Shown here one piece after another: positions 16,444 to 24,887 of a stretch of 64,000 bases of DNA. Each line of letters opens with the position of its first letter. The stretch's first letter is position 1. A program made the translations under genes and the position numbers. The DNA is from Cytobacillus firmus (lineage in GTDB: Bacteria; Bacillota; Bacilli; Bacillales; Cytobacillaceae). A model generated the notes under the pieces. The model was not told the origin of the DNA and did no database searches. It saw only the letters and a program-made list of their open reading frames with translations. The DNA lies in assembly GCF_023657595.1 (NCBI RefSeq), contig NZ_CP098323.1, forward strand, positions 2,504,001 to 2,568,000, written 5' to 3'.

Positions 16444-17217
16444 TTACATTGCATGTGTTCCGCCATCAACAATTAATACGTCTCCCGTCACATAATTTGA
16501 AGCATTGGAAGCCAGGAACAATGCGGCGCCTTTCAAATCATCCTCAGAGCCGAAGCGACTGAGCGGTGTTGCGTCCAGGATGGGGTTTCGTCCCTGCTCC
16601 ATAATCGCCGAGGACATTTTTGTAGGGAAAAAACCTGGAGCAATGGCATTCACATTGATGCCATACCTGCCCCATTTTACAGCCAGGTCCTTTGTCATCG
16701 TAATGACTGCCCCTTTGCTGGTGTTATAGCCGATTGTATCCATCACCCTGGGGTCCGTGCCTCCAAGGCCGGCAACAGAGGCAATATTAATGATTTTTCC
16801 TGATCCCTGTTCGATCATGACCTTGCCTGCAGCCTGGCTCATTAAAAATGTCCCTGTCACATTTACATTGATGACTTTTTGCCAGGCTTCAAGCGGCATT
16901 TCTTCCGCGGGAGCTCCCCAGGTAGCCCCGCTGTTGTTGACCAGAATATCGATAGCCCCAAATTCCTGAACCGTCTCTTCAACCACTTTTTGGACATCCT
17001 CCTGTATACTGATGTCACAGGAAAGCGCTAATGTGTTCACACCAAGTGCTGCAAGGCGGTCAGCGGTTTCCTGACATGCCTCCACTTTTCTTGAACAAAG
17101 CACAACATTTGCCCCTGCTTCGGCTAATCCTTCGGCAATCTGAGCACCCAGCCCTCGCCCGCCTCCAGTAATCAGTGCAGTCTTTCCGGTTAGGTCAAAT
17201 AGTTCCATTACCTTCAT
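16444..17217 (-). CDS. SDR-family oxidoreductase (classical, YxxxK present)
   Basis: This 257-residue classical short-chain dehydrogenase has ALITGGGRGLGAQIA (TGxxxGxG), DILVNNSGA (NNxG), IINIASVAGL (catalytic Ser region), YNTSKGAV (YxxxK) and YVTGDVLIVDGGTHAM. All catalytic residues are present, so it should be an active NAD(P)-dependent alcohol/ketone enzyme. It lies 13 bases after the ACAD11-like gene. In the levulinate pathway an SDR interconverts 4-keto and 4-hydroxyacyl-CoA, and such a role would suit this cluster, but a 3-ketoacyl reductase role is equally possible from sequence alone. Confidence 0.9.
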   Translation of the reverse strand: MKVMELFDLTGKTALITGGGRGLGAQIAEGLAEAGANVVLCSRKVEACQETADRLAALGVNTLALSCDISIQEDVQKVVEETVQEFGAIDILVNNSGATWGAPAEEMPLEAWQKVINVNVTGTFLMSQAAGKVMIEQGSGKIINIASVAGLGGTDPRVMDTIGYNTSKGAVITMTKDLAVKWGRYGINVNAIAPGFFPTKMSSAIMEQGRNPILDATPLSRFGSEDDLKGAALFLASNASNYVTGDVLIVDGGTHAM

Positions 17218-17230
17218 GATTTTTCAGCTC

Positions 17231-18439
17231 CTATTGGTAATTTTTCAATTCAAGCTTAGCAATCTGTGCCCGGTGGACTTCATCTGGACCGTCTGCCAAT
17301 CTCAGCGTTCTGGCATTTGCCCACAGTGCGGCAAGCGGGACATCCTCACTCACTCCAGCTGCTCCAAACGCCTGGATTGCCCGGTCAATTACCTTAAGGG
17401 CCATGGATGGCGCCACGACCTTGATCATAGCAATCTCGGTTTTCGCCACTTTGTTGCCGGCAGTATCCATCATATGGGCAGCTTTAAGCGTTAATAGTCT
17501 TGCCTGCTCAATTTCAATCCGGGAATCCGCTATCCATTCACGGATGACACCCTGGCTTGCGAGCGTTTTGCCAAAAGCAGTTCGATTTTGTACACGCTTA
17601 CATAATTCCTCAAGAGCGCGCTCTGCTGCCCCGATCAGCCTCATGCAATGATGGATGCGTCCCGGACCCAGCCTGCCCTGTGCAATGGCGAACCCTTTCC
17701 CTTCACCCCAAATGATATTTTCAGCAGGAACTCTGACATTGTCGTATGTAATTTCAGCATGGCCATGTGGAGCGTGATCATAGCCAAACACCGGAAGCAT
17801 CCTCTCTATTTTTACTCCGGGGGTATCCATAGGAACAAGAATCATGGATTGCTGTTCATGACGGTTTGCGTCCGGATCGGTTTTTCCCATAAAGATCGCT
17901 ATACGGCACCTCGGATCTCCCGCACCTGAAGACCACCACTTCCGTCCATTGATGACATATTCTGTACCCTGCTTTTCAATCCGCGCTTCAATATTTGTGG
18001 CATCAGAGGAGGCCACATCCGGCTCTGTCATCGAAAAGCAGGATCGGATGTCCCCTTCTAACAGCGGCTTTAACCAATCATTCTTCTGCTGCTCCGTGCC
18101 GTATCTTGCGAGCACTTCCATGTTGCCGGTATCAGGTGCATTGCAGTTGAAGATTTCCGGTGCAATCATTGATCGCCCCATAATCTCACAAAGCGGGGCA
18201 TATTCCACGTTCGTGAGTCCTGCGCCATACTCGCTCTCCGGTAAAAATAAGTTCCATAACCCTGCAGCTTTCGCCTTGCGTTTCAGCTCTTCCATAATCG
18301 GCGGAATAGCACTCCATCGATTTTCCTGTTCATTCAATTGCTGTTCATATGAAGCTTCGTTCGGATAAACGTTCTCTTCCATAAACACATTTAATTTCCC
18401 TATGAGCTCCTGAACTTTTGGTGAGTATGAGAAATCCAA
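17231..18439 (-). CDS. Acyl-CoA dehydrogenase, ACAD11-like
   Basis: The 402-residue enzyme has [66 protein letters not shown] and [21 protein letters not shown], then [15 protein letters not shown]. These segments match the dehydrogenase half of ACAD11 far better than ordinary short-chain ACADs. Start is TTG with GGAGGAGGGACAGG upstream. In ACAD10/11 and LvaC the dehydrogenase acts on a 4-phosphooxy-acyl-CoA made by a fused or separate kinase; such a kinase is encoded at 11577-12650. First gene of an operon with SDR, ligase and TetR, directly behind an operator. Confidence 0.92.
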   Translation of the reverse strand: MDFSYSPKVQELIGKLNVFMEENVYPNEASYEQQLNEQENRWSAIPPIMEELKRKAKAAGLWNLFLPESEYGAGLTNVEYAPLCEIMGRSMIAPEIFNCNAPDTGNMEVLARYGTEQQKNDWLKPLLEGDIRSCFSMTEPDVASSDATNIEARIEKQGTEYVINGRKWWSSGAGDPRCRIAIFMGKTDPDANRHEQQSMILVPMDTPGVKIERMLPVFGYDHAPHGHAEITYDNVRVPAENIIWGEGKGFAIAQGRLGPGRIHHCMRLIGAAERALEELCKRVQNRTAFGKTLASQGVIREWIADSRIEIEQARLLTLKAAHMMDTAGNKVAKTEIAMIKVVAPSMALKVIDRAIQAFGAAGVSEDVPLAALWANARTLRLADGPDEVHRAQIAKLELKNYQ

Positions 18440-18458
18440 ATTCCTGTCCCTCCTCCAC

Positions 18459-18476
18459 TAACTGACCGGTCGGTAT
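18459..18476. promoter_or_regulatory. TetR-type operator upstream of ACAD11-like operon
   Basis: ACTGACCGGTCGGTAT is a near-perfect dyad (ACCGACC/GGTCAGT). It sits between the predicted transcription start and the ribosome site and matches the hbd operator at 13992. Confidence 0.75.
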
Positions 18477-18487
18477 GTTACAAGTTT

Positions 18488-18515
18488 AGTATAAACAATC
18501 TCTGAAATTAATCAA
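18488..18515 (-). promoter_or_regulatory. Promoter of the ACAD11-like operon
   Basis: On the minus strand TTGATT (18510-18515) and TATACT (18488-18493) are 16 bases apart. The operator at 18459-18476 falls just downstream of the expected start site, a typical repressor position. Confidence 0.55.
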
Positions 18516-18657
18516 CTAATTTTCTGAAAATTTATTTTTTTTTTTTTGCTAGTCTCCTATTATTCTAGTTCGCTCCCCGAACTACTTTAGTCCTACAATG
18601 ACTTCTTTTTCAGCTTTTCCAACTTTAAACTCCTCAATTTATACTATTCTAAATTTT

Positions 18658-18687
18658 TTGACACATTCAACTCTCTTACTCTATTAT
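18658..18687 (+). promoter_or_regulatory. SigA-type promoter of the M14 peptidase gene
   Basis: A perfect TTGACA (18658-18663) is followed after 18 bases by TATTAT (18682-18687), 34 bases before the start codon. Confidence 0.65.
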
Positions 18688-18720
18688 TGATTTGAAATTA
18701 GATGAGGAGGAACTTAGCAG

Positions 18721-20373
18721 ATGAAAAAACTAGTAAAGAAACGCACTATACCGGTAATTCTGTCTGTAGCCTTGCTGGCTGCACCTGCCGTTCAGGCTGA
18801 AACTCCCTACTACGGGAAATCCTACAGCCAGCCTGAACAAGTCAGACACCTTTTTCCTGCCATTGAAGTGAAGGACAATACTCCTGCCTTTTCAAGGGAA
18901 GGTGAAGCAGCGTTTACTTCTCAAGAAGAAATGATGTCTTACATAAAACAGCTCGAAGCTAAAAGTCCTTACCTCACTGTTAAAACAATCGGAACATCCC
19001 AGGAAGGCCGTGAAATACCAGCTCTTTATTTTACAAAGGACAAGCAGATCAGGTCAGGCTATTTATCAAAAAAGCCGATTGTATGGGTTCAGAGCCAGAT
19101 CCATGGCAACGAGCCTGCCAGCGGTGAATCCATCCTGGCCCTGGCCAATAGGCTTACAGGTGATTTGGGCAAAGAGCTGCTGGATGATATCAATATTATC
19201 GTCATTCCAAGGGTAAATCCTGATGGCTCCTTTGATTTTAAACGGCAGCTTGCCAACGGCCTGGACGGTAACCGGGATCATATCAAACTTGAATCACCTG
19301 AGGTCCAGGCCATTCATAAGGAATTCAATAAGTATTTACCGGAGGTCGTGATTGATGCTCATGAATATTCCGTGTACAGCAGCGCTTTTAATCAAGTTGG
19401 AGAACAGGGAGCGTTGAAGTACCACGATATTCTGATCCAGTCAGGCCGAAACCTCAATATTCCGGAAAAAATCCGTCAGGCTTCCGACAGTTTATTCGTG
19501 GGACCAACCATGGAAGAGCTAGAGAATAACGGCATCTCCGCGGAAATTTACTATACAGCCGGCCTGGATGACCAGGGTAAAATTGAAATTATCGAGGGCT
19601 CCACTGAACCAAGGATTGGCCGCAATGCATTCGGACTTCAGCCTGCATTCTCCTTCCTCGTAGAAAGCAGGGGCATTGGCATTGGACGTGAGGATTTTGA
19701 GCGCAGAGTGAGCGCCCAAATCGCCACTCACGAGAGTATTCTTAAGCAAACGGCAAGTCATGCAAAACAAATAGAAAATCTGGTCGCATTTGAAAGACTT
19801 AATCTGATCAAAAAAGGCTTACTGCCAAATGACAATGATCCAATCATCATTGATAGTGAAAACAAAGAACTGGAGAATGAAACACTTGAAATGGTAGACA
19901 TCGCAACCGGCACTGTTCAGGATATTCCTGTAAATTACTTAAGTGCTACCGATGCTGAACCAACATTGGTAAGGGAAAGACCTACTGCTTATCTAATAAT
20001 GCCAGGATATGAGGATGTAGCTGAAAAATTAAAGGCTCAAGGGTTAAAGGCCTTTAAACTTCCGAAAAATGTCAGCCTTCCTGCTGAAGCCTTTACAGTT
20101 ACTTCCAAGGAAGGTGCAGGGGAATATGAAGGCAGGAATCTGGCAGAAGTTGAAACTGAGCTGACGAAGAAGGACGTCACATTTCCGAAAGGCAGCTATG
20201 TATTTTTAACTGCTCAGCCTCAAACCAATCTGCTTTCCCTCTCGCTCGAGCCTGAATCTGTAGACAGTTATACGACATTTGGCTATATCCCTTCTGAAGT
20301 TGGGAAGGAATTGCCGATATACCGTTTTACCATTGATCCGAAGAAATCAAATATGAAACCATTTTTGAAATAA
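18721..20373 (+). CDS. Secreted M14-family zinc carboxypeptidase
   Basis: The 550-residue protein has a Sec signal peptide (MKKLVKKRTIPVILSVALLAAPAVQA). The M14 zinc site is seen as HGNEPASGE (His and Glu ligands, near residue 130), with the third His in VVIDAHEYS; substrate-binding residues lie in RVNPDGSFDFKR and the catalytic Glu probably in FLVESRG near residue 315. A C-terminal region of about 190 residues follows the catalytic domain. Start follows GATGAGGAGG. It should trim C-terminal residues from extracellular peptides or wall peptides. It is monocistronic with its own promoter. Confidence 0.9.
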   Translation: MKKLVKKRTIPVILSVALLAAPAVQAETPYYGKSYSQPEQVRHLFPAIEVKDNTPAFSREGEAAFTSQEEMMSYIKQLEAKSPYLTVKTIGTSQEGREIPALYFTKDKQIRSGYLSKKPIVWVQSQIHGNEPASGESILALANRLTGDLGKELLDDINIIVIPRVNPDGSFDFKRQLANGLDGNRDHIKLESPEVQAIHKEFNKYLPEVVIDAHEYSVYSSAFNQVGEQGALKYHDILIQSGRNLNIPEKIRQASDSLFVGPTMEELENNGISAEIYYTAGLDDQGKIEIIEGSTEPRIGRNAFGLQPAFSFLVESRGIGIGREDFERRVSAQIATHESILKQTASHAKQIENLVAFERLNLIKKGLLPNDNDPIIIDSENKELENETLEMVDIATGTVQDIPVNYLSATDAEPTLVRERPTAYLIMPGYEDVAEKLKAQGLKAFKLPKNVSLPAEAFTVTSKEGAGEYEGRNLAEVETELTKKDVTFPKGSYVFLTAQPQTNLLSLSLEPESVDSYTTFGYIPSEVGKELPIYRFTIDPKKSNMKPFLK

Positions 20374-20674
20374 AGAATAAGAGGCTGACGGATTTGTCAG
20401 CTTCCATGGGATGTTTCAGCTGTCCTTCAAAGACAGCAGTATAGCCCATTGATTACTTTTTTAAATGGTTCTGTTAAATTCAGATGTTGATTAATATGTA
20501 ATAAATTTGGGGAACCATCATTTGTCGAGGTTCCCTTTTTTTTCAGCTAATGCCCCCGTTTGTCCAACTAGGAGACAGAACGACTGTTTCTAAAAAGACA
20601 GTCGTCCCATCTGAAATTTCAGCGTGTTTAGATAAGTGAAAGTGTTTCTCTATATATGTCAGTATATCGTCTGT
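20374..20674. other. Intergenic region with hairpins, no gene
   Basis: Besides the terminator listed separately, it holds two further inverted repeats: GGCTGAC/GTCAGCT just after the M14 stop, and ACGACTGT/ACAGTCGT near 20580-20606, which lacks a U-run on either strand. No coding frame with a ribosome site was found. Confidence 0.6.
20510..20543 (+). terminator. Rho-independent terminator after M14 peptidase
   Basis: GGGAACC pairs with GGTTCCC across a 12-base loop and is followed by eight T residues. Confidence 0.88.
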
Positions 20675-21112
20675 CTATTTAATTTTCTCCGCCAACTCTA
20701 AAATAATTCCCTCTGGACCACGAACGTAGCATAACTTATAACTTTCTTCATATTGCTGTATCTCACTAAAGGTTTCCGTGCCCTTCTGTTTTAGTTTTGC
20801 AACAATAGCTTCAATATCTTCAACAGCAAAGCAAATATGTCGGATACCCAGCGTATTTGCAAAAGGCTGCTGAATATCTCTTTCATCTGAAGGCGTATAA
20901 AATTTGACCAACTCTATCCATGCCTGACCATCCGGCATCCCTAATCCAACACATGCCGTTTTAACTTCATTAAGCCCAACTATTCTGTCCAACTGTTTTC
21001 CATCCAATTCCCATTCCGCTTGTACTTCAAGTCCTAAATCAAGAAAAAACGCTTTAGCCTCTGAAAGATCATTTACGTTTATACTGACATGATCTATTCT
21101 ATTAATCTTCAT
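20675..21112 (-). CDS. VOC-superfamily (glyoxalase-like) protein
   Basis: The 145-residue protein has the two-fold beta-alpha-beta-beta-beta VOC pattern: INRIDHVSINVNDLSEAKAFF at the start and IRHICFAVEDIEAIVAKLKQKG in the second half, ending in GPEGIILELAEKI. Metal-ligand candidates are His8, Glu in WIELV, His in RHICF and Glu in ILELAE. Members include methylmalonyl-CoA epimerases, glyoxalases and bleomycin-type resistance proteins; nothing here decides between them. It is a single gene with its own ribosome site (AGGAGG). Confidence 0.82.
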   Translation of the reverse strand: MKINRIDHVSINVNDLSEAKAFFLDLGLEVQAEWELDGKQLDRIVGLNEVKTACVGLGMPDGQAWIELVKFYTPSDERDIQQPFANTLGIRHICFAVEDIEAIVAKLKQKGTETFSEIQQYEESYKLCYVRGPEGIILELAEKIK

Positions 21113-21262
21113 ATCTAATACCTCCTTGAGATCATGTGCTCTTCACAGAATTATTCAACAAACTGTTTGCAGATTACTACCATGATAGTTAAATAAGCCT
21201 ATACAGCGAATTTTTTGATAAGCATAAACTATAATTATTCTGTAACAATTTGTCCCCTTATT

Positions 21263-22501
21263 TTATCCTTTAGCCAATTGGCGTACTTTTTCCTTTATTA
21301 ACCCAGCGCCCATCAGTCCCATCAGTGAGAAGATGACCGGTATAATAAATCCATACTGGTAGCCTGCTTCAAATGTATCCAAAACCTTTCCGAAGATAAA
21401 TGGCAGCAGAACTGCGCTCAGAAATCCGCCGGTGTTGGCAAATCCTGAAACGACACCTACATCCCGAATGTCAAATGATTTTCTGACAATCGCAAACGTC
21501 AGCGTACTTGCCCCATTACCATAACCCATAATCAGGAAAAGAACGATCAGGAGCGGATATGGAGGCTTACCCTGAAATAACAGAAAAGTTGCCCAGCCAA
21601 GGACGGCGATTGTGTGGGCAAAAAGATAAGGACGTTTGATGCTGCCCATCCGGCCTGATAGAAAGCTCATTAACGGTGCACCAATGATGGCACCAAACAA
21701 TCCGATCATAACCAGCTGGCTGGAATCGGAACGGCTCAGATTATACATGTCCATGCCATACGGAACAGCCCACGACCCGATGAAACCGACATAAGTGCCG
21801 ACCAGGCCAAAATGGCAGAAGAACGTGGCCCATGCCTGGCGATCAGAAAAAATTCTCTTTAATATGCTTGCTGTTTTTTCTTTTGGCTGTTTCTTATCTT
21901 TAGGTTTTTTACGCTCTATGCCCATTCGGGAAGGCTGCCAGATTAATATGATATACAGCAATACGGCAAGAATGGTCAAAATAATGCCGACTGCCAAAAA
22001 CGGAATACGCCAGCCCCATATTGAAATCCAAATGGAAAATGGGACAGTCGCGAGCAAAAATCCAAAGCTGCCCGACATGCCTGCAAAGCCAAGCAGCTTC
22101 ACAAATTCATTTACCTTAAACCATCTGCCTAAAATGATGACAATATTAATCCAAATCGTTGCATCACCTATTCCAACCAGCATCCTTGCCGCGAAGAGAA
22201 TGTACTCATTTGCGGCAAAGCTGAAAAATAACGTCCCTATTCCATTCAGAAGAGTTCCGGCGATTAAAAATACATTAGGGCCAAAACGGTCGGATAATAT
22301 CCCAATCGGAACCTGGAGGCTGGCATAGGCAAAAAATTGGATGCTCGTCAGAAGCCCAATGGCCGCAGCTGTCACGCCAAATTCCTTCATTAATTGATCA
22401 GTAATTAAACCAGGGGCTGTCCTTTGGCTCACGATCAAAAAGTATGCAAATAAAACCGCGCCAAAGACGAGCCACCTGTATTTGCTGTTATGTTTCTCCA
22501 C
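21263..22501 (-). CDS. MFS transporter (ACS/NarK-like, about 12 TM)
   Basis: The 412-residue carrier starts at GTG. It has twelve hydrophobic segments, the loop 2-3 motif GILSDRFGPNVF, and the central loop rich in Lys (ERKKPKDKKQPKEK). The helix-1 region with SQRTAPGLITDQLMKEFG resembles the sugar-acid/anion-cation-symporter type MFS proteins. A TATAAT box (22538-22543) lies upstream on the minus strand, right after the dioxygenase terminator. Substrate unknown. Confidence 0.85.
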   Translation of the reverse strand: MEKHNSKYRWLVFGAVLFAYFLIVSQRTAPGLITDQLMKEFGVTAAAIGLLTSIQFFAYASLQVPIGILSDRFGPNVFLIAGTLLNGIGTLFFSFAANEYILFAARMLVGIGDATIWINIVIILGRWFKVNEFVKLLGFAGMSGSFGFLLATVPFSIWISIWGWRIPFLAVGIILTILAVLLYIILIWQPSRMGIERKKPKDKKQPKEKTASILKRIFSDRQAWATFFCHFGLVGTYVGFIGSWAVPYGMDMYNLSRSDSSQLVMIGLFGAIIGAPLMSFLSGRMGSIKRPYLFAHTIAVLGWATFLLFQGKPPYPLLIVLFLIMGYGNGASTLTFAIVRKSFDIRDVGVVSGFANTGGFLSAVLLPFIFGKVLDTFEAGYQYGFIIPVIFSLMGLMGAGLIKEKVRQLAKG

Positions 22502-22544
22502 TTCACTCTGCTCCTAATTTTATAAAGAATACCCTCCATTATAC

Positions 22545-22606
22545 CCTAAAAAAAGGCAGCTGTCCCCCACTGCGTTAAAGCGGTGGACTGACAGGTGCCT
22601 TTGGCC
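22545..22606 (-). terminator. Terminator after the MhqO-like dioxygenase gene
   Basis: A long stem (GGCACCTGTC with GACAGCTGCC, inner CCACCGC with GCAGTGG) is followed by TTTTTTT on the minus strand, just past the stop at 22610. Confidence 0.88.
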
Positions 22607-22609
22607 TGG

Positions 22610-23587
22610 TTATTCTTTTACAAAATCCTTCGTGCTTCTTACTGTATCGATCGGACGGACATAGCTTTCGATCTGGTCCCTTTTCGGCTCAAGGAATGGC
22701 GGCAGTGACAGCTTTTCACCAAGTGTTTCATAAGGCTCGTCCCCCATGAACCCAGGTCCATCCGTTGCGAATTCAAATAAAATCTGCGGAGCAACCCGGG
22801 AATATAAAGAACCGAAGAAGAAGCGGTCGACAAAACCTGAAGTCTGGAAACCAAAGCCTCTCAAATGCTGATCCCATTCCTCAAGAACAGATTTATCTTC
22901 CACGCGGAATGCAGCATGATGGACGGTTCCGTAACCCTGGCGTGCTTGCGGAAGAGATGGATTATATTCCACAACCACCTGTGCCCCATTTCCGCCTTCG
23001 CCAACTTCAAACAAATGGAAATCTCCTTCTTCAGCGATTTCCTTAAAGTGCAGCACTTTTTCCATCATTTCCTTAAAATAATCAAATTGAGCAACCCTTA
23101 CAAAAAGCGGCCCCAGACCTGTGATCGCGTACTCCAGCGGGATTGGCCCTTTCTGCCATGGCGTTCCTGATGGTACTCCTTTATTGGCTTCATCCGAGAT
23201 CAATTGATATTTTTGATCATCAAAATCTGTGAATGACAGAGTCTTCTTACCGAACTGCTCCTGGATGCCGGAATGGGGAACCTCTAAGCGGTCAAATCGC
23301 TTTACCCAATAATCGAGCGCTTCATCTGTCGGAACCCGGAAGGACGTTTTCGATATTTCATCTGTTCCGTGAGAGCCCTTCGGAATCCCTGGAAAATCAA
23401 AAAATGTCATATCCGTTCCGGGACTTCCTGTATCATCTGCAAAAAATAAGTGATAGGTTTGAATATCATCCTGATTGACGGTCTTCTTTACTAAACGCAT
23501 TCCTAATGTATATGTGAAAAACTCATAATTTTTTTCTGCACTGCTGGTGATGGCTGTAACATGGTGAATGCCTTTTAATTGATTCAA
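22610..23587 (-). CDS. Ring-cleaving extradiol-type dioxygenase, MhqO/MhqA family
   Basis: The 325-residue protein carries two VOC modules: GIHHVTAITSSAEKNYEFF at the N-terminus (His ligand) and TVHHAAFRVEDKSVLEEW in the C-terminal half, with LFEFATDGPGF supplying the last Glu ligand. This is the MhqA/MhqE/MhqO family of Bacillus, linked to hydroquinone and catechol detoxification. Start is TTG after GGGGAGG. A match to the MhqR operator lies 40-57 bases upstream, which supports the assignment and implies derepression by quinone-like electrophiles. It is monocistronic. Confidence 0.88.
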   Translation of the reverse strand: MNQLKGIHHVTAITSSAEKNYEFFTYTLGMRLVKKTVNQDDIQTYHLFFADDTGSPGTDMTFFDFPGIPKGSHGTDEISKTSFRVPTDEALDYWVKRFDRLEVPHSGIQEQFGKKTLSFTDFDDQKYQLISDEANKGVPSGTPWQKGPIPLEYAITGLGPLFVRVAQFDYFKEMMEKVLHFKEIAEEGDFHLFEVGEGGNGAQVVVEYNPSLPQARQGYGTVHHAAFRVEDKSVLEEWDQHLRGFGFQTSGFVDRFFFGSLYSRVAPQILFEFATDGPGFMGDEPYETLGEKLSLPPFLEPKRDQIESYVRPIDTVRSTKDFVKE

Positions 23588-23626
23588 GTGGACTTCCTCC
23601 CCTTTGTTATCTATCTTAAAATAAAA

Positions 23627-23644
23627 TATCTTTAATTCGAGATA
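23627..23644. promoter_or_regulatory. MhqR-like operator
   Basis: TATCTTTAATTCGAGATA is an imperfect palindrome close to the B. subtilis MhqR operator (tATCTcgAATTcgAGATa as recalled). It sits upstream of the dioxygenase start. Confidence 0.65.
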
Positions 23645-23692
23645 ATTTTACTTTATCACGGTATATTGCTGGTGTCAATATTACCTGGGGCC

Positions 23693-23833
23693 TTAGAAAA
23701 AGGATTTAATAATGTCTTCCTCATGATTGCATTCCTTGCAGATGTATTCGATTTCCAGTGCATCTTCCCTGGCGATGTGGACCGTTTCTTTCCCGCAGAC
23801 TTCGCAATATCTTTTTTCCGTAACTTCCTTCAT
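23693..23833 (-). CDS. Small zinc-ribbon protein, 46 aa
   Basis: The frame begins MKEVTEKRYCEVCGKE after an AGGAGA site about 9 bases upstream and ends in EEDIIKSFF. Four cysteines form two CxxC knuckles (CEVC and CKEC) about 23 residues apart, as in zinc-ribbon domains. It is upstream of the dioxygenase in the same direction, with the MhqR-like operator between them. No family name is recognised and the role is unknown. Confidence 0.7.
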   Translation of the reverse strand: MKEVTEKRYCEVCGKETVHIAREDALEIEYICKECNHEEDIIKSFF

Positions 23834-23872
23834 TATTCCATCTCCTGTTCATGTGCCGTTTATCGCAGTCTA

Positions 23873-24002
23873 ACGGGCAGTAAGACCCCCACTTCAAGAC
23901 TCAGAGGAATTAAAAGAGGATAAGTGGGGGTCAAACTGCCCGTAAAGGCCCGATTGGTTCAACTAACACTCAGTGGGGAATAAGGAAAACCCCCACTGAG
24001 TG
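23873..24002. repeat. Two large inverted repeats with CCCCCACT cores
   Basis: The first has 22-base arms (23873-23894 with 23922-23943; ACGGGCAGT...ACCCCCACTT and its complement, one short mismatch patch) around a 27-base loop. The second has perfect 12-base arms CACTCAGTGGGG / CCCCACTGAGTG (23967-23978 with 23991-24002). Neither has a U-run. They may be palindromic mobile or REP-like elements; no transposase is nearby. Confidence 0.8.
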
Positions 24003-24049
24003 AAGTTTCACTTTATCTTGGTTTAACCATAATTTTAATTTCTAAACGC

Positions 24050-24288
24050 AAAAAAAAACCAGCTCCCATTGGGAACTGGTTTGATTACAGTATGTACAGC
24101 CGCCATTGCCGTAAATAATGATAAGAAAGTTTTAAACCACCACTCCTCAAAGTGGGTGTTCGCAGAAACATTCCTGCCTGTCCTCCTTGTCTTATAGACG
24201 GAGGCCTGTCATTCCCGTTTCAATGTAAAACTCCCTATTACAGCTTAAAGGTTAAAACTTTATTATGATTACGCACAATGCAGCTTGT
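24050..24288 (-). ncRNA. ssrS: 6S-like regulatory RNA, copy 1
   Basis: On the minus strand a transcript of about 239 bases folds as a long closing helix (5' AAAGUUUUAACC with 3' GGUUUAAAACUUU, extended outward by AUUG/CAAU-type pairs), a central bubble, a terminal stem CCUCCGUCU-AUA-AGACAAGGAGG, and a small hairpin CACCCACU/AGUGGUG on the 3' side of the bubble. It ends with a terminator AACCAGUUCCCAAUGGGAGCUGGUU plus Us (two arms around a 4-base loop). This is the fold of 6S RNA, the RNA polymerase decoy. A near-identical copy lies at 62873-63110. The name is by structure, not by a search. Confidence 0.6.
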
Positions 24289-24391
24289 ATTTATATATTA
24301 ACGGATACGGAGTAATTTTTCAATGGGCATGCTCAGGTTTTTTATTGTATGAAAAGGGGTTAAGAAATTATTGTTGAACGAAGGATATTAA

Positions 24392-24808
24392 ATGAAACAA
24401 AACCCAATTATTTTATCTATTATGACCATCTTACTATTAATCGGATGTTCTAAAGATGCCTCCAATGAATTTGACCTGAAGCAGCTGACTAGAGTTGATA
24501 TTTCAGAAGAAAAAAGTGAAAAAGAATTCATCATTACAGAAAAAGAGAAGATTATATCCCTAAGAAAGATAATCTCAAGAATTGAATGGGAGCGGGACAT
24601 AAAGCCCCAGATGGCTGAAAAAGAAGATATGATAGCCACTGTATTCTTTACTTATGATAAAAATATGCCAGAGAGATTGACTGAGTATTCCATATGGTTC
24701 AGTGAGAAAGACGGATCTGCAGCAATTTTTCACAGAGAAAAAAATACATTAGGAACCTTAGACAAAAAAAATGGCCAAGCCCTTAGAGAACTCCTAAATA
24801 ATAACTGA
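24392..24808 (+). CDS. Putative lipoprotein, 138 aa
   Basis: The N-terminus MKQNPIILSIMTILLLIGCSKD is a type II signal peptide with lipobox LIGC, so Cys19 should be lipidated and the protein anchored outside the membrane. The rest is charged and mostly soluble, with LTRVDISEEKSEKEFIITEKEKI near residue 30-50. A GAAGGA site precedes the start. No family is recognised. It stands alone between the 6S-like RNA (opposite strand) and the 52-bp repeat array. Confidence 0.75.
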   Translation: MKQNPIILSIMTILLLIGCSKDASNEFDLKQLTRVDISEEKSEKEFIITEKEKIISLRKIISRIEWERDIKPQMAEKEDMIATVFFTYDKNMPERLTEYSIWFSEKDGSAAIFHREKNTLGTLDKKNGQALRELLNNN

Positions 24809-24887
24809 AAAGCAGATGTGTATTTTAGTTTTGTTTCTGCTTAGTGCTGTATTAATCCTTTTGGGGAGCGTTTTTTCCGGGTCTTAC

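Noticed and set aside
20450-20510. Possible insertion-sequence end (GGTTCTGTTAAATTCAGA)
   Set aside because: No matching inverted end, target duplication or transposase fragment was found.
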